NCBI RefSeq assembly: GCF_002160255.1
Contig: NZ_NFKF01000008.1
Span: 62,001-126,000 of the forward strand
DNA: 64,000 bases
Source: Olsenella sp. An188
Lineage (GTDB): Bacteria; Actinomycetota; Coriobacteriia; Coriobacteriales; Atopobiaceae
Reading direction: 5' to 3'
Positions 45,662 to 54,818 of this stretch are shown here, piece by piece. The notes under the pieces are model-generated. The model searched no databases. It had not been told where the DNA came from and saw nothing but the letters and a program-made list of their open reading frames with translations. The translations under genes and the position numbers were made by a program. Each line of letters begins with the position of its first letter. Position 1 is the first letter of the stretch.

Positions 45662-46429
45662 CTAGCGGCGGATCTCGCTCAGGGCCACGCGCACGGCCTC
45701 GTCCTCGTCGTCGGTCACCACGACGAGCTCCGGGTCGAGCGGGGAGATCGCACCCGCCTCGAGGACCGTGCCCTCGAGCCAGTCCATGAGGCCGCGCCAG
45801 TACTCGGTGCCGAACAGCACCACCGGCGTGCGCGCCACCTTGTGCGTCTGCACGAGGGTGAGCAGCTCGAAGGCCTCGTCGAGCGTGCCGAAGCCGCCCG
45901 GGAAGATGATCGCGCCGCTGGAGTACTTGACGAACATCGTCTTGCGCACGAAGAAGTAGCGGAAGGTCATGCCGAGGTTGACCCACTTGTTGATGCCCTG
46001 CTCGTGCGGCAGCTCGATCCCCAGGCCCACGGACTTGCCGCCCGCCTTGGCCGCCCCGCAGTTGACGGCCTCCATGATGCCGGGGCCGCCGCCGGTGATC
46101 ACGGCCACGCCGGCCTCCGCGAGCTTGCGGCCCACGTGGCGCGCGGCGCGATACATCGGGTCGGTGCGCGGCGTGCGGGCCGAGCCGAAGCAGGTCACGG
46201 CCGGCCCCAGCTCCGCGAGCGCGCCGAAGCCGTCCACGAACTCGGCCTGGATGCGCAGGACGCGCCAGGGGTCCATGTGCAGCCAGTCGGTGGACTCCTC
46301 CGGGGCGAGCAGGTTGCCGGTCGTGGTGTCGGAGGGGATCATCGGCCCGCGCATGATCACGGGGCCGCGGTGGTAGGTGGTGCCGAGGGGCTCGTCGTGG
46401 CTCTCGGCCGGGGTCTTCTCGTCTGCCAT
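45662..46429 (-). CDS. LOG-family protein (TIGR00730)
   Basis: 255 residues. PGGFGTLDEAFELLT motif (the PGGxGT-x2-E of lysine decarboxylase-like/LOG proteins) near residue 175, GGGPGIMEAVNCGA, and FVRKTMFVKYS. LOG enzymes hydrolyse nucleoside monophosphates to base and ribose-5-phosphate; the cytokinin label is from plants. The extra N-terminal 60 residues (PLGTTYHRGPVIMR) are typical of the actinobacterial type. ATG at 46429. Confidence 0.85.
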   Translation of the reverse strand: MADEKTPAESHDEPLGTTYHRGPVIMRGPMIPSDTTTGNLLAPEESTDWLHMDPWRVLRIQAEFVDGFGALAELGPAVTCFGSARTPRTDPMYRAARHVGRKLAEAGVAVITGGGPGIMEAVNCGAAKAGGKSVGLGIELPHEQGINKWVNLGMTFRYFFVRKTMFVKYSSGAIIFPGGFGTLDEAFELLTLVQTHKVARTPVVLFGTEYWRGLMDWLEGTVLEAGAISPLDPELVVVTDDEDEAVRVALSEIRR

Positions 46430-47050
46430 GGTCGTCCTTTCGTCAGGGGCACAACGCTACGCGCGCCGCGTCAGCGGCGGGTAAGCGAGGCATATCCGTT
46501 GTGTACCCATTTGCGGGGCGCGCGGAGCGCGGGGCGCGGCGCGGGCCCCGTTTCGCCCGCGAGGTCCGCGCCTCCCGCGAGCCCACCATGCGGCCCCGCG
46601 CCTCCCGAAAGGCCCGTTTCGCCCAAAACGGCGTGCGATTGGGCGGCATCTTTGATATGACGCACGCCCGCGCATCAAAGATGACGCCCAATCGCGGGGG
46701 GTACGTGGCACCACACGCATAAAACGACGAGAAGAACGTCGAGAGGAGACGCCATATATCAAGGATGCCACCCAATCGCACGGGGTTTGCGCCGCAGGGG
46801 GCATCGGGAGATGCGCGGGACACCCCCAACACCCAATCGCACGCGTTTCGTGGCACCTGCCCGGCGCGCGCCCCGGCCCGGGCGAGCGCGGCCACCCAGC
46901 TCCAGTTCTGGGTGAGAGCGGCCGCCCAGTTCCGGGTCTGGGCGGATAAACGGCCGCCCAGTTCCGGTTCTGGGTCGAGGCGCTCTCCCAGTTCCGGAAC
47001 TGGGGCGACCTCGGCGGCGGCGCGCCCCATGCGCCCGCGGGTGCAGAGGG
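46430..47050. repeat. 621-base gap: family C units and CCCAGTTCCGG repeats (family F)
   Basis: Family C pair at 46612-46705 (GTGCGATTGGGCGGCATC then a complementary ATCAAAGATGACGCCCAATC), further C copies at 46752-46792 and 46824-46858. Family F: four inverted units of CCAGTTCCGG...CTGGG type at 46893-46914, 46919-46943, 46950-46973 and 46983-47007. No gene. Together the gap is among the longest repeat-filled ones here. Confidence 0.75.
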
Positions 47051-47467
47051 CTACGCTCCCCCGAAGTGCTCCGGGGACTCGATGCCGTAGAGGGTCACGG
47101 GCAGCGCGACCTGGCCCTCGTCCACGTACGAGACGACCCACGTGGTGCCTACCTTGATGCCGCTCACTCCAGTAAGCAGCTCGGAGCAGCCCAGCGTTCC
47201 GGTGGAGCCCGCGGGTATCTGGCCGCGGCGGTGTCCCCCGAGCTCGCCGTCGACGACCTCCACCTCCAGGGCCTGGGCCTCCTCGTCGCGCGCAGTCACC
47301 CGAACCCAGAGGTAGGCCAGGTCGGACTCGGCCGGAGCGGTAGCGTCGGGCGCGGCGGCATCGGTACCGGCGCTCCCCAGGGCCATCGCGCCAGCCCAGG
47401 CCACCGCCGCGACCACGAGCAGCGCAAGCGCCGCCCGCAGCATCCGCGTTCTTCTCGCCAGCGTCAT
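47051..47467 (-). CDS. Hypothetical secreted protein (138 aa)
   Basis: 138 residues: MTLARRTRMLRAALALLVVA-type signal/membrane anchor, Ala/Pro-rich stalk (AAPDATAPAES), and a beta-rich domain with LWVRVTARDEEAQALEVEVV, RGQIPAGSTGTLGCSELL, and VSYVDEGQVALPVTLYGIESP. The start overlaps GGCGAGAAG (codons ARR). 10 bases after the stop of the next upstream gene; the two share the MxLARRT leader and probably form one unit. Function unknown. Confidence 0.6.
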   Translation of the reverse strand: MTLARRTRMLRAALALLVVAAVAWAGAMALGSAGTDAAAPDATAPAESDLAYLWVRVTARDEEAQALEVEVVDGELGGHRRGQIPAGSTGTLGCSELLTGVSGIKVGTTWVVSYVDEGQVALPVTLYGIESPEHFGGA

Positions 47468-47477
47468 GAGAGCTCCT

Positions 47478-47828
47478 TTACGAGTCTGATGCGGGAAGGC
47501 CCCGCCGAGCCCGCCACTCTTCCTCCAGCAGCCAGGTCATCTGGCCGAGCGGCGGATCGGCCCGCTCGTACCAGTCCGGGCGAAGGTCGTCGTCCGCGCA
47601 CGCGTCGGCAATCATGGCATCCAGGCAGGCTCCTGACGCGGTCGCATCGCCTTCCAGCAGGTAGACGCAGTCGTTTCGACGCACGCTGAGAAAGCCCCGC
47701 GGCGCGACGCCCTGCGCGGCCAGGCGCTCCGCATAGCGCGCGAGCGGGGGCGCCAGCCAGGCGCCCAGCGCCACGAGCACGGCGGCGGAGACGGCAAGTC
47801 CGAGCTTGGTTCTTCTCGCCAGCGCCAT
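47478..47828 (-). CDS. Hypothetical membrane-anchored protein (116 aa)
   Basis: 116 residues: MALARRTKLGLAVSAAVLVA start with one helix (about 9-28), then a Cys-containing globular part (RNDCVYLLEGDATASGACLD, CADDDLRPDWYERADPP) ending GLPASDS. Two cysteines spaced for a disulfide suggest an extracytoplasmic domain. Leader similar to the 138-residue neighbour. Function unknown. ATG at 47828 follows GGAGCCCCC. Confidence 0.6.
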   Translation of the reverse strand: MALARRTKLGLAVSAAVLVALGAWLAPPLARYAERLAAQGVAPRGFLSVRRNDCVYLLEGDATASGACLDAMIADACADDDLRPDWYERADPPLGQMTWLLEEEWRARRGLPASDS

Positions 47829-48287
47829 GGGGGCTCCTTCCGCAGGTGGTGGAACCATCGTAGCGCCTAGGATGAGTGGCGGGAGGCGACAACGGGCCGC
47901 GAGCCTCCGTACGGCCCCGCGTCTCCCGCGAGCCCCGTTTTGCCCGAAACAGCGTGCGACTGGGTGGCATCCTTGATATGGCGGGCGCCCGCGCATCAAG
48001 GATGCCACCCAGTCGCAGGGAAAACGCGGCCCTAGGCGCAAAAAGTGGCGAGAAGAACGTCGCATGACCGCGCCCGACATCAAAGATGCCACCCAGTCGC
48101 GCCGGGTTTGCGCCGTGGGGGCGCCGGCCGGGACGCACGGACGACGAAACGCCCAACCGCACGCGTTTTGTGGCACCCGGCGCGGCCCCGCCCGGCACGC
48201 ACCTGGCGCCGCTTCCCGCCCGGCCTCGCGCCGCGGGGGCGCGAGGCGATGAAAGCCGCACGTTCTTCTCGCCGACGCGCACGCGCG
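47829..48287. repeat. 459-base gap: family C units
   Basis: Family C pair 47932-48034 (GCGACTGGGTGGCATCCTTG and its complement beyond a GC spacer) and another at 48074-48112 (ATCAAAGATGCCACCCAGTC), plus a degenerate half-unit near 48150. GGCGAGAAGAACG at about 48048 and CTTCTCGCC at 48263. No gene. Confidence 0.75.
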
Positions 48288-50645
48288 CTACGCGAGGCCG
48301 AGCGCCATCCCCGCGAGCCGCACCACGAGCGCCACGACCCACGCCACGCCGCACTGCATGGCGATGACCGCCCACATCATCTTCGTCCCCAGCTCGTTTC
48401 TCACCGCGGAGACCGCCGCCACGCACGGCGTGTAGAGCAGCGTGAACACCAGGAACACGAAGGCCGTGAGCGGCGTGAAGAGCCCGGCCAGGCCCGCCGT
48501 TGACCCGCCGAGCAGAACCGTCAGCGTGGCCACGACGTTCTCCTTGGCGCCAAAGCCCGCCGCGAGCGCCGCCGAGGCCTGCCACGTGCCAAAGCCGAGC
48601 GGGGCAAAGACGGGCGCGAGAAGGGCGCCCAGCGCGGCGAGCATGCTCGCGCTCTGGTCGTCGACCACGTTGAGGCGCAGGTCGAAGGTCTGCAGGAACC
48701 AGATCACCACGCTCGCCACGAAGATGATCGTGAACGCCTTGGTGGCGAACCCCTTGGCCTTGTCCCAGGCCAGCCGCAGCGTGGTCTTGGCGCTCGGCAG
48801 GCGGTAGTTGGGCAGCTCCATCACAAACGGAACCGGGTCGCCGCGGAAGGCCGTGCGCTTGAGCACGAGCGCCACGAGCACGCCCACCACCATGCCCAGC
48901 AGGTACATGCCGATCATGACCAGCGGCGCGTGGTCCGGGAAGAACGCGGCCGAGAAGAGCGCGTAGACCGGCAGCTTGGCCGAGCAGCTCATGAACGGGG
49001 TGAGCATCACCGTCATCTTGCGGTCGTGCTCGGAGGGCAGCGTGCGCGTGGCCATGATCGCCGGCACCGAGCAGCCGAAGCCGATGAGCATGGGCACGAA
49101 GCTGCGCCCGGAGAGGCCGAGCTTGCGCAGCAGCCGGTCCATCACGAAGGCCACGCGCGCCATGTAGCCGGAGTCCTCGAGCACGCTGAGCAGGATGAAC
49201 AGCACCACGATGATCGGCAGGAACGAGAGCACGCTGCCCACGCCCGCGAAGACGCCGTCGATCACGAGGGCGTGCACCACGGGATTCAGGCCGAAGGCGG
49301 CAAGCGCCGCGTCGACCTGCGCGGTGACCCACTGGATCCCCAGGTCGAGAAGGTCGGAGAGCCGCTGGCCCACCACGTCGAAGGTCAGCCAGAACACGAG
49401 CGCCATGATCGCCACAAAGACGGGCAGCGCGGTGTACTTGCCCGTGAGCACGCGGTCGACCGCCACCGAGCGCGCGTGCTCGCGGCTCTCGCGCGGGTGC
49501 ACCACGCACCCGGCGCAGACCCCCTCGATGAACGAGAAGCGCATGTCGGCCAGCGCGGCCATGCGGTCGCGCCCGGACTCCCCCTCCATCTGGGAGATGA
49601 TGTGCTCGATGGCCTCGAGCTCGTTTTCGTCCAGCGCGAGGGCGTCCGCGACGAGGCGGTCCCCCTCGATGAGCTTGGTCGCGGCAAAGCGCACCGGGAC
49701 GTGCGCGGCCTCGGCGTGGTCGGCCACGAGGTGCGCCACGGCGTGGATGCAGCGGTGCAGGGCGCCCCCGTCGGCGCCGTCCGCCGCGCAGAAGTCGATG
49801 CGGCCGGGGCGCTCCTGGCCGCGCGCGACCGTGAGCACGTGGTCCACGAGCTCGGAGATGCCGTCGCCGCGCGCCGCCGAGATGGGCACCACCGGGATGC
49901 CGAGCGCCGCCTCGAGCGCGTTGACGTCGATGGTGCCGCCGTTGGCCGCGACCTCGTCCATCATGTTGAGCGCGAGCACCATGGGGCGGTCGAGCTCCAT
50001 GAGCTGCAGCGTGAGGTAGAGGTTGCGCTCGATGTTGGTGGCGTCCACGATGTCGATGATCGCGTCGGGGCGCTCCTCGAGGATGAAGCGGCGGCTCACC
50101 ACCTCCTCGCTCGTGTACGGGGACAGCGAGTAGATCCCGGGGAGGTCGGTGACCGTGACCTCGGCGTGGCCGCGCACCTGGCCGTCCTTGCGGTCCACGG
50201 TGACGCCGGGGAAGTTGCCCACGTGCTGGTTGGAGCCCGTGAGCTGGTTGAACAGCGTGGTCTTGCCGCAGTTCTGGTTGCCGGCGAGCGCCAGCGTGAG
50301 CGGGGTCCCCTCGGGGATGGCGCGCCCGCCGCGGCGCGGGCGCGCGGGGCTCTCGCCGAGCGCCGGGTGCGCGGAGCGTCCGGTGCCCGCCGGCTCGTCT
50401 CGCCGGGCGTGCGCGTCGTGGACGTCCGTGAGCGCGATGCGGGCCGCGTCGTCGCGGCGCAGCGTGAGCTCGTAGCCGCGCAGCCGGATCTCGAGCGGGT
50501 CGCCCATGGGGGCCACCTTGACCATCGTGACCTCGGTGCCGGGCGTGAGGCCCATGTCGAGGATGTGCTGCCTGAGCGACGCCTCCCCGCAGTCCACCGA
50601 CGCCACGATGGCGTCCTTGCCTATCTCCAGCTCGTCCAGCGTCAT
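48288..50645 (-). CDS. feoB: Ferrous iron transporter FeoB with fused FeoA domain
   Basis: 785 residues. Residues 1-75 are a FeoA SH3-like domain (MTLDELEIGKDAIVASVDCG, RGYELTLRRDDA); from 115 a FeoB G domain with GNQNCGKTTLFNQLTG, NFPGVTVDRKDG, DLPGIYSLSPYTSEE and NMMDE; then two Gate segments (FIEGVCAGCVVHPRES; MLIGFGCSVPAIMATRTL) and C-terminal helices. Fused FeoA-FeoB is common in Coriobacteriia and other anaerobes, so not a cloning artefact. Transports Fe(II). Monocistronic; no FeoC seen. ATG at 50645 follows GGGGAGGACG. Confidence 0.92.
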   Translation of the reverse strand: MTLDELEIGKDAIVASVDCGEASLRQHILDMGLTPGTEVTMVKVAPMGDPLEIRLRGYELTLRRDDAARIALTDVHDAHARRDEPAGTGRSAHPALGESPARPRRGGRAIPEGTPLTLALAGNQNCGKTTLFNQLTGSNQHVGNFPGVTVDRKDGQVRGHAEVTVTDLPGIYSLSPYTSEEVVSRRFILEERPDAIIDIVDATNIERNLYLTLQLMELDRPMVLALNMMDEVAANGGTIDVNALEAALGIPVVPISAARGDGISELVDHVLTVARGQERPGRIDFCAADGADGGALHRCIHAVAHLVADHAEAAHVPVRFAATKLIEGDRLVADALALDENELEAIEHIISQMEGESGRDRMAALADMRFSFIEGVCAGCVVHPRESREHARSVAVDRVLTGKYTALPVFVAIMALVFWLTFDVVGQRLSDLLDLGIQWVTAQVDAALAAFGLNPVVHALVIDGVFAGVGSVLSFLPIIVVLFILLSVLEDSGYMARVAFVMDRLLRKLGLSGRSFVPMLIGFGCSVPAIMATRTLPSEHDRKMTVMLTPFMSCSAKLPVYALFSAAFFPDHAPLVMIGMYLLGMVVGVLVALVLKRTAFRGDPVPFVMELPNYRLPSAKTTLRLAWDKAKGFATKAFTIIFVASVVIWFLQTFDLRLNVVDDQSASMLAALGALLAPVFAPLGFGTWQASAALAAGFGAKENVVATLTVLLGGSTAGLAGLFTPLTAFVFLVFTLLYTPCVAAVSAVRNELGTKMMWAVIAMQCGVAWVVALVVRLAGMALGLA

Positions 50646-50762
50646 GCGCGTCCTCCCCACCGAGTTTGCCGTGGCTCATTTTAGCGCGTAACGGCCGGGT
50701 GCACGCCGGCCCGGGCGAGAAGTGCCTGCGCTAGAATGGCCGAAGGACCCGAAGGAGGCCCC

Positions 50763-51698
50763 ATGAACGTGCTCGTCCTGCTGCCCGTCAGCGCCGCCCA
50801 GCGCGCCCGCCTCGAGGACGCCGCGCCGGGCGCGACCTTCGCCTACGCCACCGCCGCCGACGCCATGGACGAGCAGGTGGCCGCGGCCGAGGTCATCGTG
50901 GGCAACCTGCCTCCCGCGCGCCTCGCCTGCGCCCGAGGCCTGCGCCTGCTGCAGCTCAACTCGGCCGGCTATGACGACTACCTCGCCGCGGGCGCGCTGC
51001 CCGCGGGCGCGATGCTCGCCTCGGCCTCGGGCGCCTACGGCCAGGCCGTCTCCGAGCACATGCTCGCGATGCTCCTTTCCATGATGAAGCGCCTGCCCGC
51101 CTACCGCGACGCCCAGCGCGCGCACGAGTGGGTCGACCTCGGGAGCGTGACCTCGCTTTCCGGCGCGCGCGTGCTCGTCCTGGGGGCCGGCGACATCGGC
51201 ACGCACTTCGCGCGGCTCTGCGCGTCGCTCGGGGCCCGCGTCACCGGCGTGCGCCGGCGCCCCTCGGAGCCTCACGCTCCCTTCTCGGCGATGGGCACCT
51301 TCGACGAGCTGCCCGGGCTGCTGCCGCAGGCAGACGTCGTCGCGTCCGTGCTGCCGAGCGCGCCCGGGACGCGCCGCCTCGCCGACGCGGCGTTCTTCTC
51401 GGCCATGCGCGGCGGAGCGTTCTTCGTGAACGCGGGCCGCGGCGACCTCGTGGTTGCCGAGGACCTCGTGGCGGCGCTCGAGTCCGGGCACCTGGCGGGC
51501 GCGGCGCTCGACGTCACCGACCCCGAGCCGCTGCCGGCCGACCACCCGCTGTGGGACGCGCCCGGCGCGATCGTGACGCCGCACGTCTCGGGCTGGTACC
51601 ACCTGCCGGTCACGCTCGACAACATCGTGGGGATCGCGGCGGACAACCTGGCGCGCCTCGCGCGCGGCGAGAAGCCCCGCAACCTCGTGGAGCGATAG
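50763..51698 (+). CDS. D-isomer-specific 2-hydroxyacid dehydrogenase
   Basis: 311 residues. The N-terminal VLVLLPVSAAQRARLEDAAP start, NAD motif LGAGDIGTHFARLCASLGARV (Gly-x-Gly-x2-Gly), NAGRGDLV, and the catalytic DVTDPEPLPADHPLWDA and TPHVSG (Arg/Glu/His). The 2-oxoacid is not specified; in this context lactate or other fermentative hydroxyacids are possible. ATG at 50763 with GGAGGCCCC. A GGCGAGAAG copy occurs 45 bases upstream. Confidence 0.87.
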   Translation: MNVLVLLPVSAAQRARLEDAAPGATFAYATAADAMDEQVAAAEVIVGNLPPARLACARGLRLLQLNSAGYDDYLAAGALPAGAMLASASGAYGQAVSEHMLAMLLSMMKRLPAYRDAQRAHEWVDLGSVTSLSGARVLVLGAGDIGTHFARLCASLGARVTGVRRRPSEPHAPFSAMGTFDELPGLLPQADVVASVLPSAPGTRRLADAAFFSAMRGGAFFVNAGRGDLVVAEDLVAALESGHLAGAALDVTDPEPLPADHPLWDAPGAIVTPHVSGWYHLPVTLDNIVGIAADNLARLARGEKPRNLVER

Positions 51699-51811
51699 CG
51701 CCGCGCGCTACAGGCGCCCCGCCACGGCGTGGGCCGCGACGAGCGCGACGCCGGCAGATAAAGTTAGCCTAAGTTCACTCTTATCGCAAGCACGGACGCG
51801 CAGCCGCGAGC

Positions 51812-51924
51812 TGTAGGCACCAAACGACGCTTCGGCGTCAAAAAGTGTCGCTTCGCGCCTACGGCTGGCCCGCGTAGGCACGAAGCGACACATTGGCGGC
51901 TCAAACTGACGCCCGGCTCCTACG
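51812..51924. repeat. Family B hairpin repeats (two units)
   Basis: TGTAGGCACCAAACGACGCT...AGTGTCGCTTCGCGCCTACG and a second unit CGTAGGCACGAAGCGACACA...GCTCCTACG. The first unit reads in the opposite internal order to those at 18488. It occupies the space between the dehydrogenase and the convergent degV gene. Confidence 0.8.
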
Positions 51925-51952
51925 ATTGGCGCGCGGTCGGCCGGGCCCGACC

Positions 51953-52807
51953 CTACTCCCTGGCGAGAAACGCCACGCCGAGCGCGCCCGGACCGCAGTG
52001 GGAGGTGATGACGTTGCCGGTGTCGTACCACTCGACCTGCTCGAAGCCGAGCTCGCGGGCGTGGTCGGCCACCAGGCGCTGAACCTGCTCGGGCAGCCCG
52101 GGGCTCTTCACGAAGACCACGCGCCCGCGGTCGAACTCCTCGCGCAGCGCGAGGTAGTCGACGAGCGCGACCGCCGCCGAGCCCATCGAGCCGCGCAGCT
52201 TCTTCGTTGCCACGAGCTTGCCGTCGACGAGCTCGACCACCGGCTTGATCTTGAGGAGCGTCGCGCCGAGAAACGCCACGTTGGAGAGGCGGCCGCCCGC
52301 GCGCAGGTAGCCCAGGTCCCCGGGGAGGAACGCCATGCGGGTGCGCGCGGCGACGCCCTCGGCGAAGGCGCGCGCCTCCTCGGGCGTGGCCTCCGGGTGC
52401 TCGCGGACCCAGGCGGCCACGAGGCGGACCACGAGGCCCTGTCCGATGGTCACGTGCCGGGTGTCGAGCGTGGTCACGTAGTCGCGCCCCTCGGCCGCCG
52501 CGAGCGCGGACTCGAGCGAGCAGGTGGTCACGGCGGAGTAGGCGACGTGGAGGATCTGCGCCTCGGGGTCGGCCTCGTGGATGCGGTCGAAGGCCACCTG
52601 GAAGTCGTGCGGGGTGCAGCCGCTCGTGCGCGGCAGCACGCCGAGCTGGCGGCACTGCTCGAGCATCTCGGCCGGCGAGATCTCCCCGTCGTCCAGGGTC
52701 TTCTCGCCCACGCTCACGTGCATCGGGACGAGGGTGACGCCAAGCTCGGCGGCCTCGGCGGCGGGGATGTCGCAGCCGGTCTCGGCGGTGATGACGATTC
52801 TGGGCAT
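51953..52807 (-). CDS. DegV-family fatty-acid-binding protein
   Basis: 284 residues. IVITAETGCDIP start, TSGCTPHDFQVAFD with the phosphate/carboxylate Ser-Thr motif, TLDTRHVTIGQGLVV, GYLRAGGRLSN and HCGPGALGVAF near the end. DegV (FakB-type) proteins carry a fatty acid to the FakA kinase; FakA is not in the window. ATG at 52807. Confidence 0.88.
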   Translation of the reverse strand: MPRIVITAETGCDIPAAEAAELGVTLVPMHVSVGEKTLDDGEISPAEMLEQCRQLGVLPRTSGCTPHDFQVAFDRIHEADPEAQILHVAYSAVTTCSLESALAAAEGRDYVTTLDTRHVTIGQGLVVRLVAAWVREHPEATPEEARAFAEGVAARTRMAFLPGDLGYLRAGGRLSNVAFLGATLLKIKPVVELVDGKLVATKKLRGSMGSAAVALVDYLALREEFDRGRVVFVKSPGLPEQVQRLVADHARELGFEQVEWYDTGNVITSHCGPGALGVAFLARE

Positions 52808-52943
52808 GGCTTCCTCCAAACGGCTCCGACTCGTCGGCACCGCGTCGCGGCGCACGCATGCACATTGTAGCCGCCCGCGCCCTCCCGTCCCGCGGGCGCG
52901 GGCCCTTATCGGCGACCGTCCCTTTTCGCAGACGCGACACAAC

Positions 52944-52980
52944 TTGCGGCGGCAAATGTGAGATTCTAGTAAGGTTACTA
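52944..52980 (+). promoter_or_regulatory. Promoter and palindrome upstream of dxs
   Basis: TTGCGG (52944-52949), 17 bases, then TAGTAA (52967-52972). The -10 is the left half of TAGTAAGGTTACTA (52967-52980), a 14-bp inverted repeat with a GG centre. The overlap suggests an operator; regulator unknown. dxs ATG is 39 bases beyond. Confidence 0.5.
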
Positions 52981-53018
52981 TTCGCGCGGCGCTGTCCGCA
53001 GTTTTGGAGAGGGGCGGC

Positions 53019-54776
53019 ATGTATCTCGAGCGTATCGAATCTCCTGACGACGTGCGGGCCCTCCCCAGCTCCGCCCTGCCGGGCCTGTGCGACGAGATCC
53101 GACGCGCCGTCATCTCCAGCTCCGCCGCCGTCGGCGGCCACCTCGGGTCGAACCTCGCCGTCGTCGAGCTGACGGTGGCGCTGCACCGCGTCTTTAAGAG
53201 CCCGCGGGACAAGATCGTCTTTGACGTCTCGCACCAGACCTACGCCCACAAGATGCTCACCGGGCGCGCGCGGGCCTTCACGGACCCCGAGCGCTACGGG
53301 CGCGTCTCGGGCTTCGCCAGCCCCAACGAGTCCAAGCACGACCTCTTCTCCATGGGCCACACGTCCACCTCGGTGAGCCTCGCCTGCGGCCTTGCCGCCG
53401 CGCGGGACCTCGCCGGCGAGAAGTACGACGTGGTGGCGGTCATCGGCGACGGCTCGCTCTCGGGCGGGCTCGCCTTCGAGGGGCTCGACAACGCCGCCGA
53501 GCTGGGAAGCGGCCTGATCGTCGTCGTGAACGACAACGAGTGGTCCATCGCGCCCAACCACGGCGGCATCTACCGCAACCTCGCCGAGCTGCGCGCGAGC
53601 CGCGGCGCCTGCGAGCGCAACGTCTTCAGGGCGCTTGGGCTCGACTACCGCTACCTCGAGGACGGCCACGACGTGGCGGCGCTCGAGGCGGCGCTCTCCG
53701 AGCTGCGCGGGACCGACCACCCCGTGGTCCTCCACGTGCACACCAGGAAGGGCCACGGCTACGCGCCGGCCGAGGGAGACCCCGAGCTCTGGCACCACGC
53801 CGCCCCCTTCGACGTGGCGACGGGGACGCAGGGCGGCGCGGGCGGCGAGGACTACGCCTCCATCACCGGCGCCTTCCTCTCCGAGCGCATGGAGCGGGAC
53901 CCGCGCGTGGTGGCCGTGAGCGCCGCGACCCCCTACATCATGGGCTTCACGCCCGAGCTGCGCGAGCGGGCGGGCCGGCGCTTCGTGGACGTGGGGATCG
54001 CCGAGGAGCACGCCGTCACCTGCCTGGCGGGCCTGGCCCGCGGCGGGGCGCGCCCCGTGCTCGGCATCTACGGCACCTTCCTGCAGCGTGCCTACGACGA
54101 GCTCTGGCACGACCTCTGCCTCAACGCGTCGCCGGCCACCATCCTGGTCTTCGGCTCCTCCGCCTACGGCACCACCGACGCGACCCACCTGAGCTTCTTC
54201 GACATCCCCCTGCTCGCCGACATGCCGGGGCTCACCTACCTCGCCCCCACCTGCCGCGAGGAGTACCTCGACATGCTCTCCTGGTCGCTCGCGTGGGAGC
54301 ACGGCCCCGTTGCCGTGCGCGTCCCGGCCGCCGGGGTCGTCTCCCGACCGGGCTTCGAGCGCGCCGCGAGCTACGAGCGGGGCTGGGAGGTCGCGCGCGC
54401 CGGTGCGGACGTCGCGGTCCTCGCGCTCGGAGACCTCTTCCCGCTCGGCGAGGAGATCGCCGACGAGCTCGCCGGGCGAGGCGTGGCGCGCGCCACGCTC
54501 GTGAACCCGCGACGCGCGACCGCGCCCAAGACGGACCTCGTGGCCGGGCTCGCCCGCGACCACCGCCTCGTCGTGACGCTCGAGGACGGCGTGGTCGACG
54601 GCGGCTTTGGCGAGCGCTGCGCGCGCATCCTCGCCCGCGAGGGCGACGTCCGCGTGCGCTGCTACGGGCTCCCGTGCGCCTTCCCGGACCGCTACGACCC
54701 TGCCTCGCTGCTCGAGAGCTGCGGCATGACGGTCGAGGGCGTCTGCGACGACGTGGAGCGTGCGCTCGGGCGATAG
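53019..54776 (+). CDS. dxs: 1-deoxy-D-xylulose-5-phosphate synthase
   Basis: 585 residues, a little shorter than the usual 620-640. TPP motif VIGDGSLSGGLAFEGLDNAA...VVVNDN, N-terminal GGHLGSNLAVVELTVALHRV and FDVSHQTYAHK, mid-domain VDVGIAEEHAVT with the catalytic Glu, and C-terminal transketolase domain. Condenses pyruvate and glyceraldehyde-3-phosphate, the first MEP-pathway step. The shorter C-terminus and the less conserved middle could mean a class II Dxs or a paralogue; other MEP genes are not in the window. ATG at 53019 with GGAGAGGGGC. Confidence 0.85.
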   Translation: MYLERIESPDDVRALPSSALPGLCDEIRRAVISSSAAVGGHLGSNLAVVELTVALHRVFKSPRDKIVFDVSHQTYAHKMLTGRARAFTDPERYGRVSGFASPNESKHDLFSMGHTSTSVSLACGLAAARDLAGEKYDVVAVIGDGSLSGGLAFEGLDNAAELGSGLIVVVNDNEWSIAPNHGGIYRNLAELRASRGACERNVFRALGLDYRYLEDGHDVAALEAALSELRGTDHPVVLHVHTRKGHGYAPAEGDPELWHHAAPFDVATGTQGGAGGEDYASITGAFLSERMERDPRVVAVSAATPYIMGFTPELRERAGRRFVDVGIAEEHAVTCLAGLARGGARPVLGIYGTFLQRAYDELWHDLCLNASPATILVFGSSAYGTTDATHLSFFDIPLLADMPGLTYLAPTCREEYLDMLSWSLAWEHGPVAVRVPAAGVVSRPGFERAASYERGWEVARAGADVAVLALGDLFPLGEEIADELAGRGVARATLVNPRRATAPKTDLVAGLARDHRLVVTLEDGVVDGGFGERCARILAREGDVRVRCYGLPCAFPDRYDPASLLESCGMTVEGVCDDVERALGR

Positions 54777-54818
54777 CCGCCCGCGGCGCGGGGCCGTGCC
54801 GGGCGCGTGGCGCCTCCC

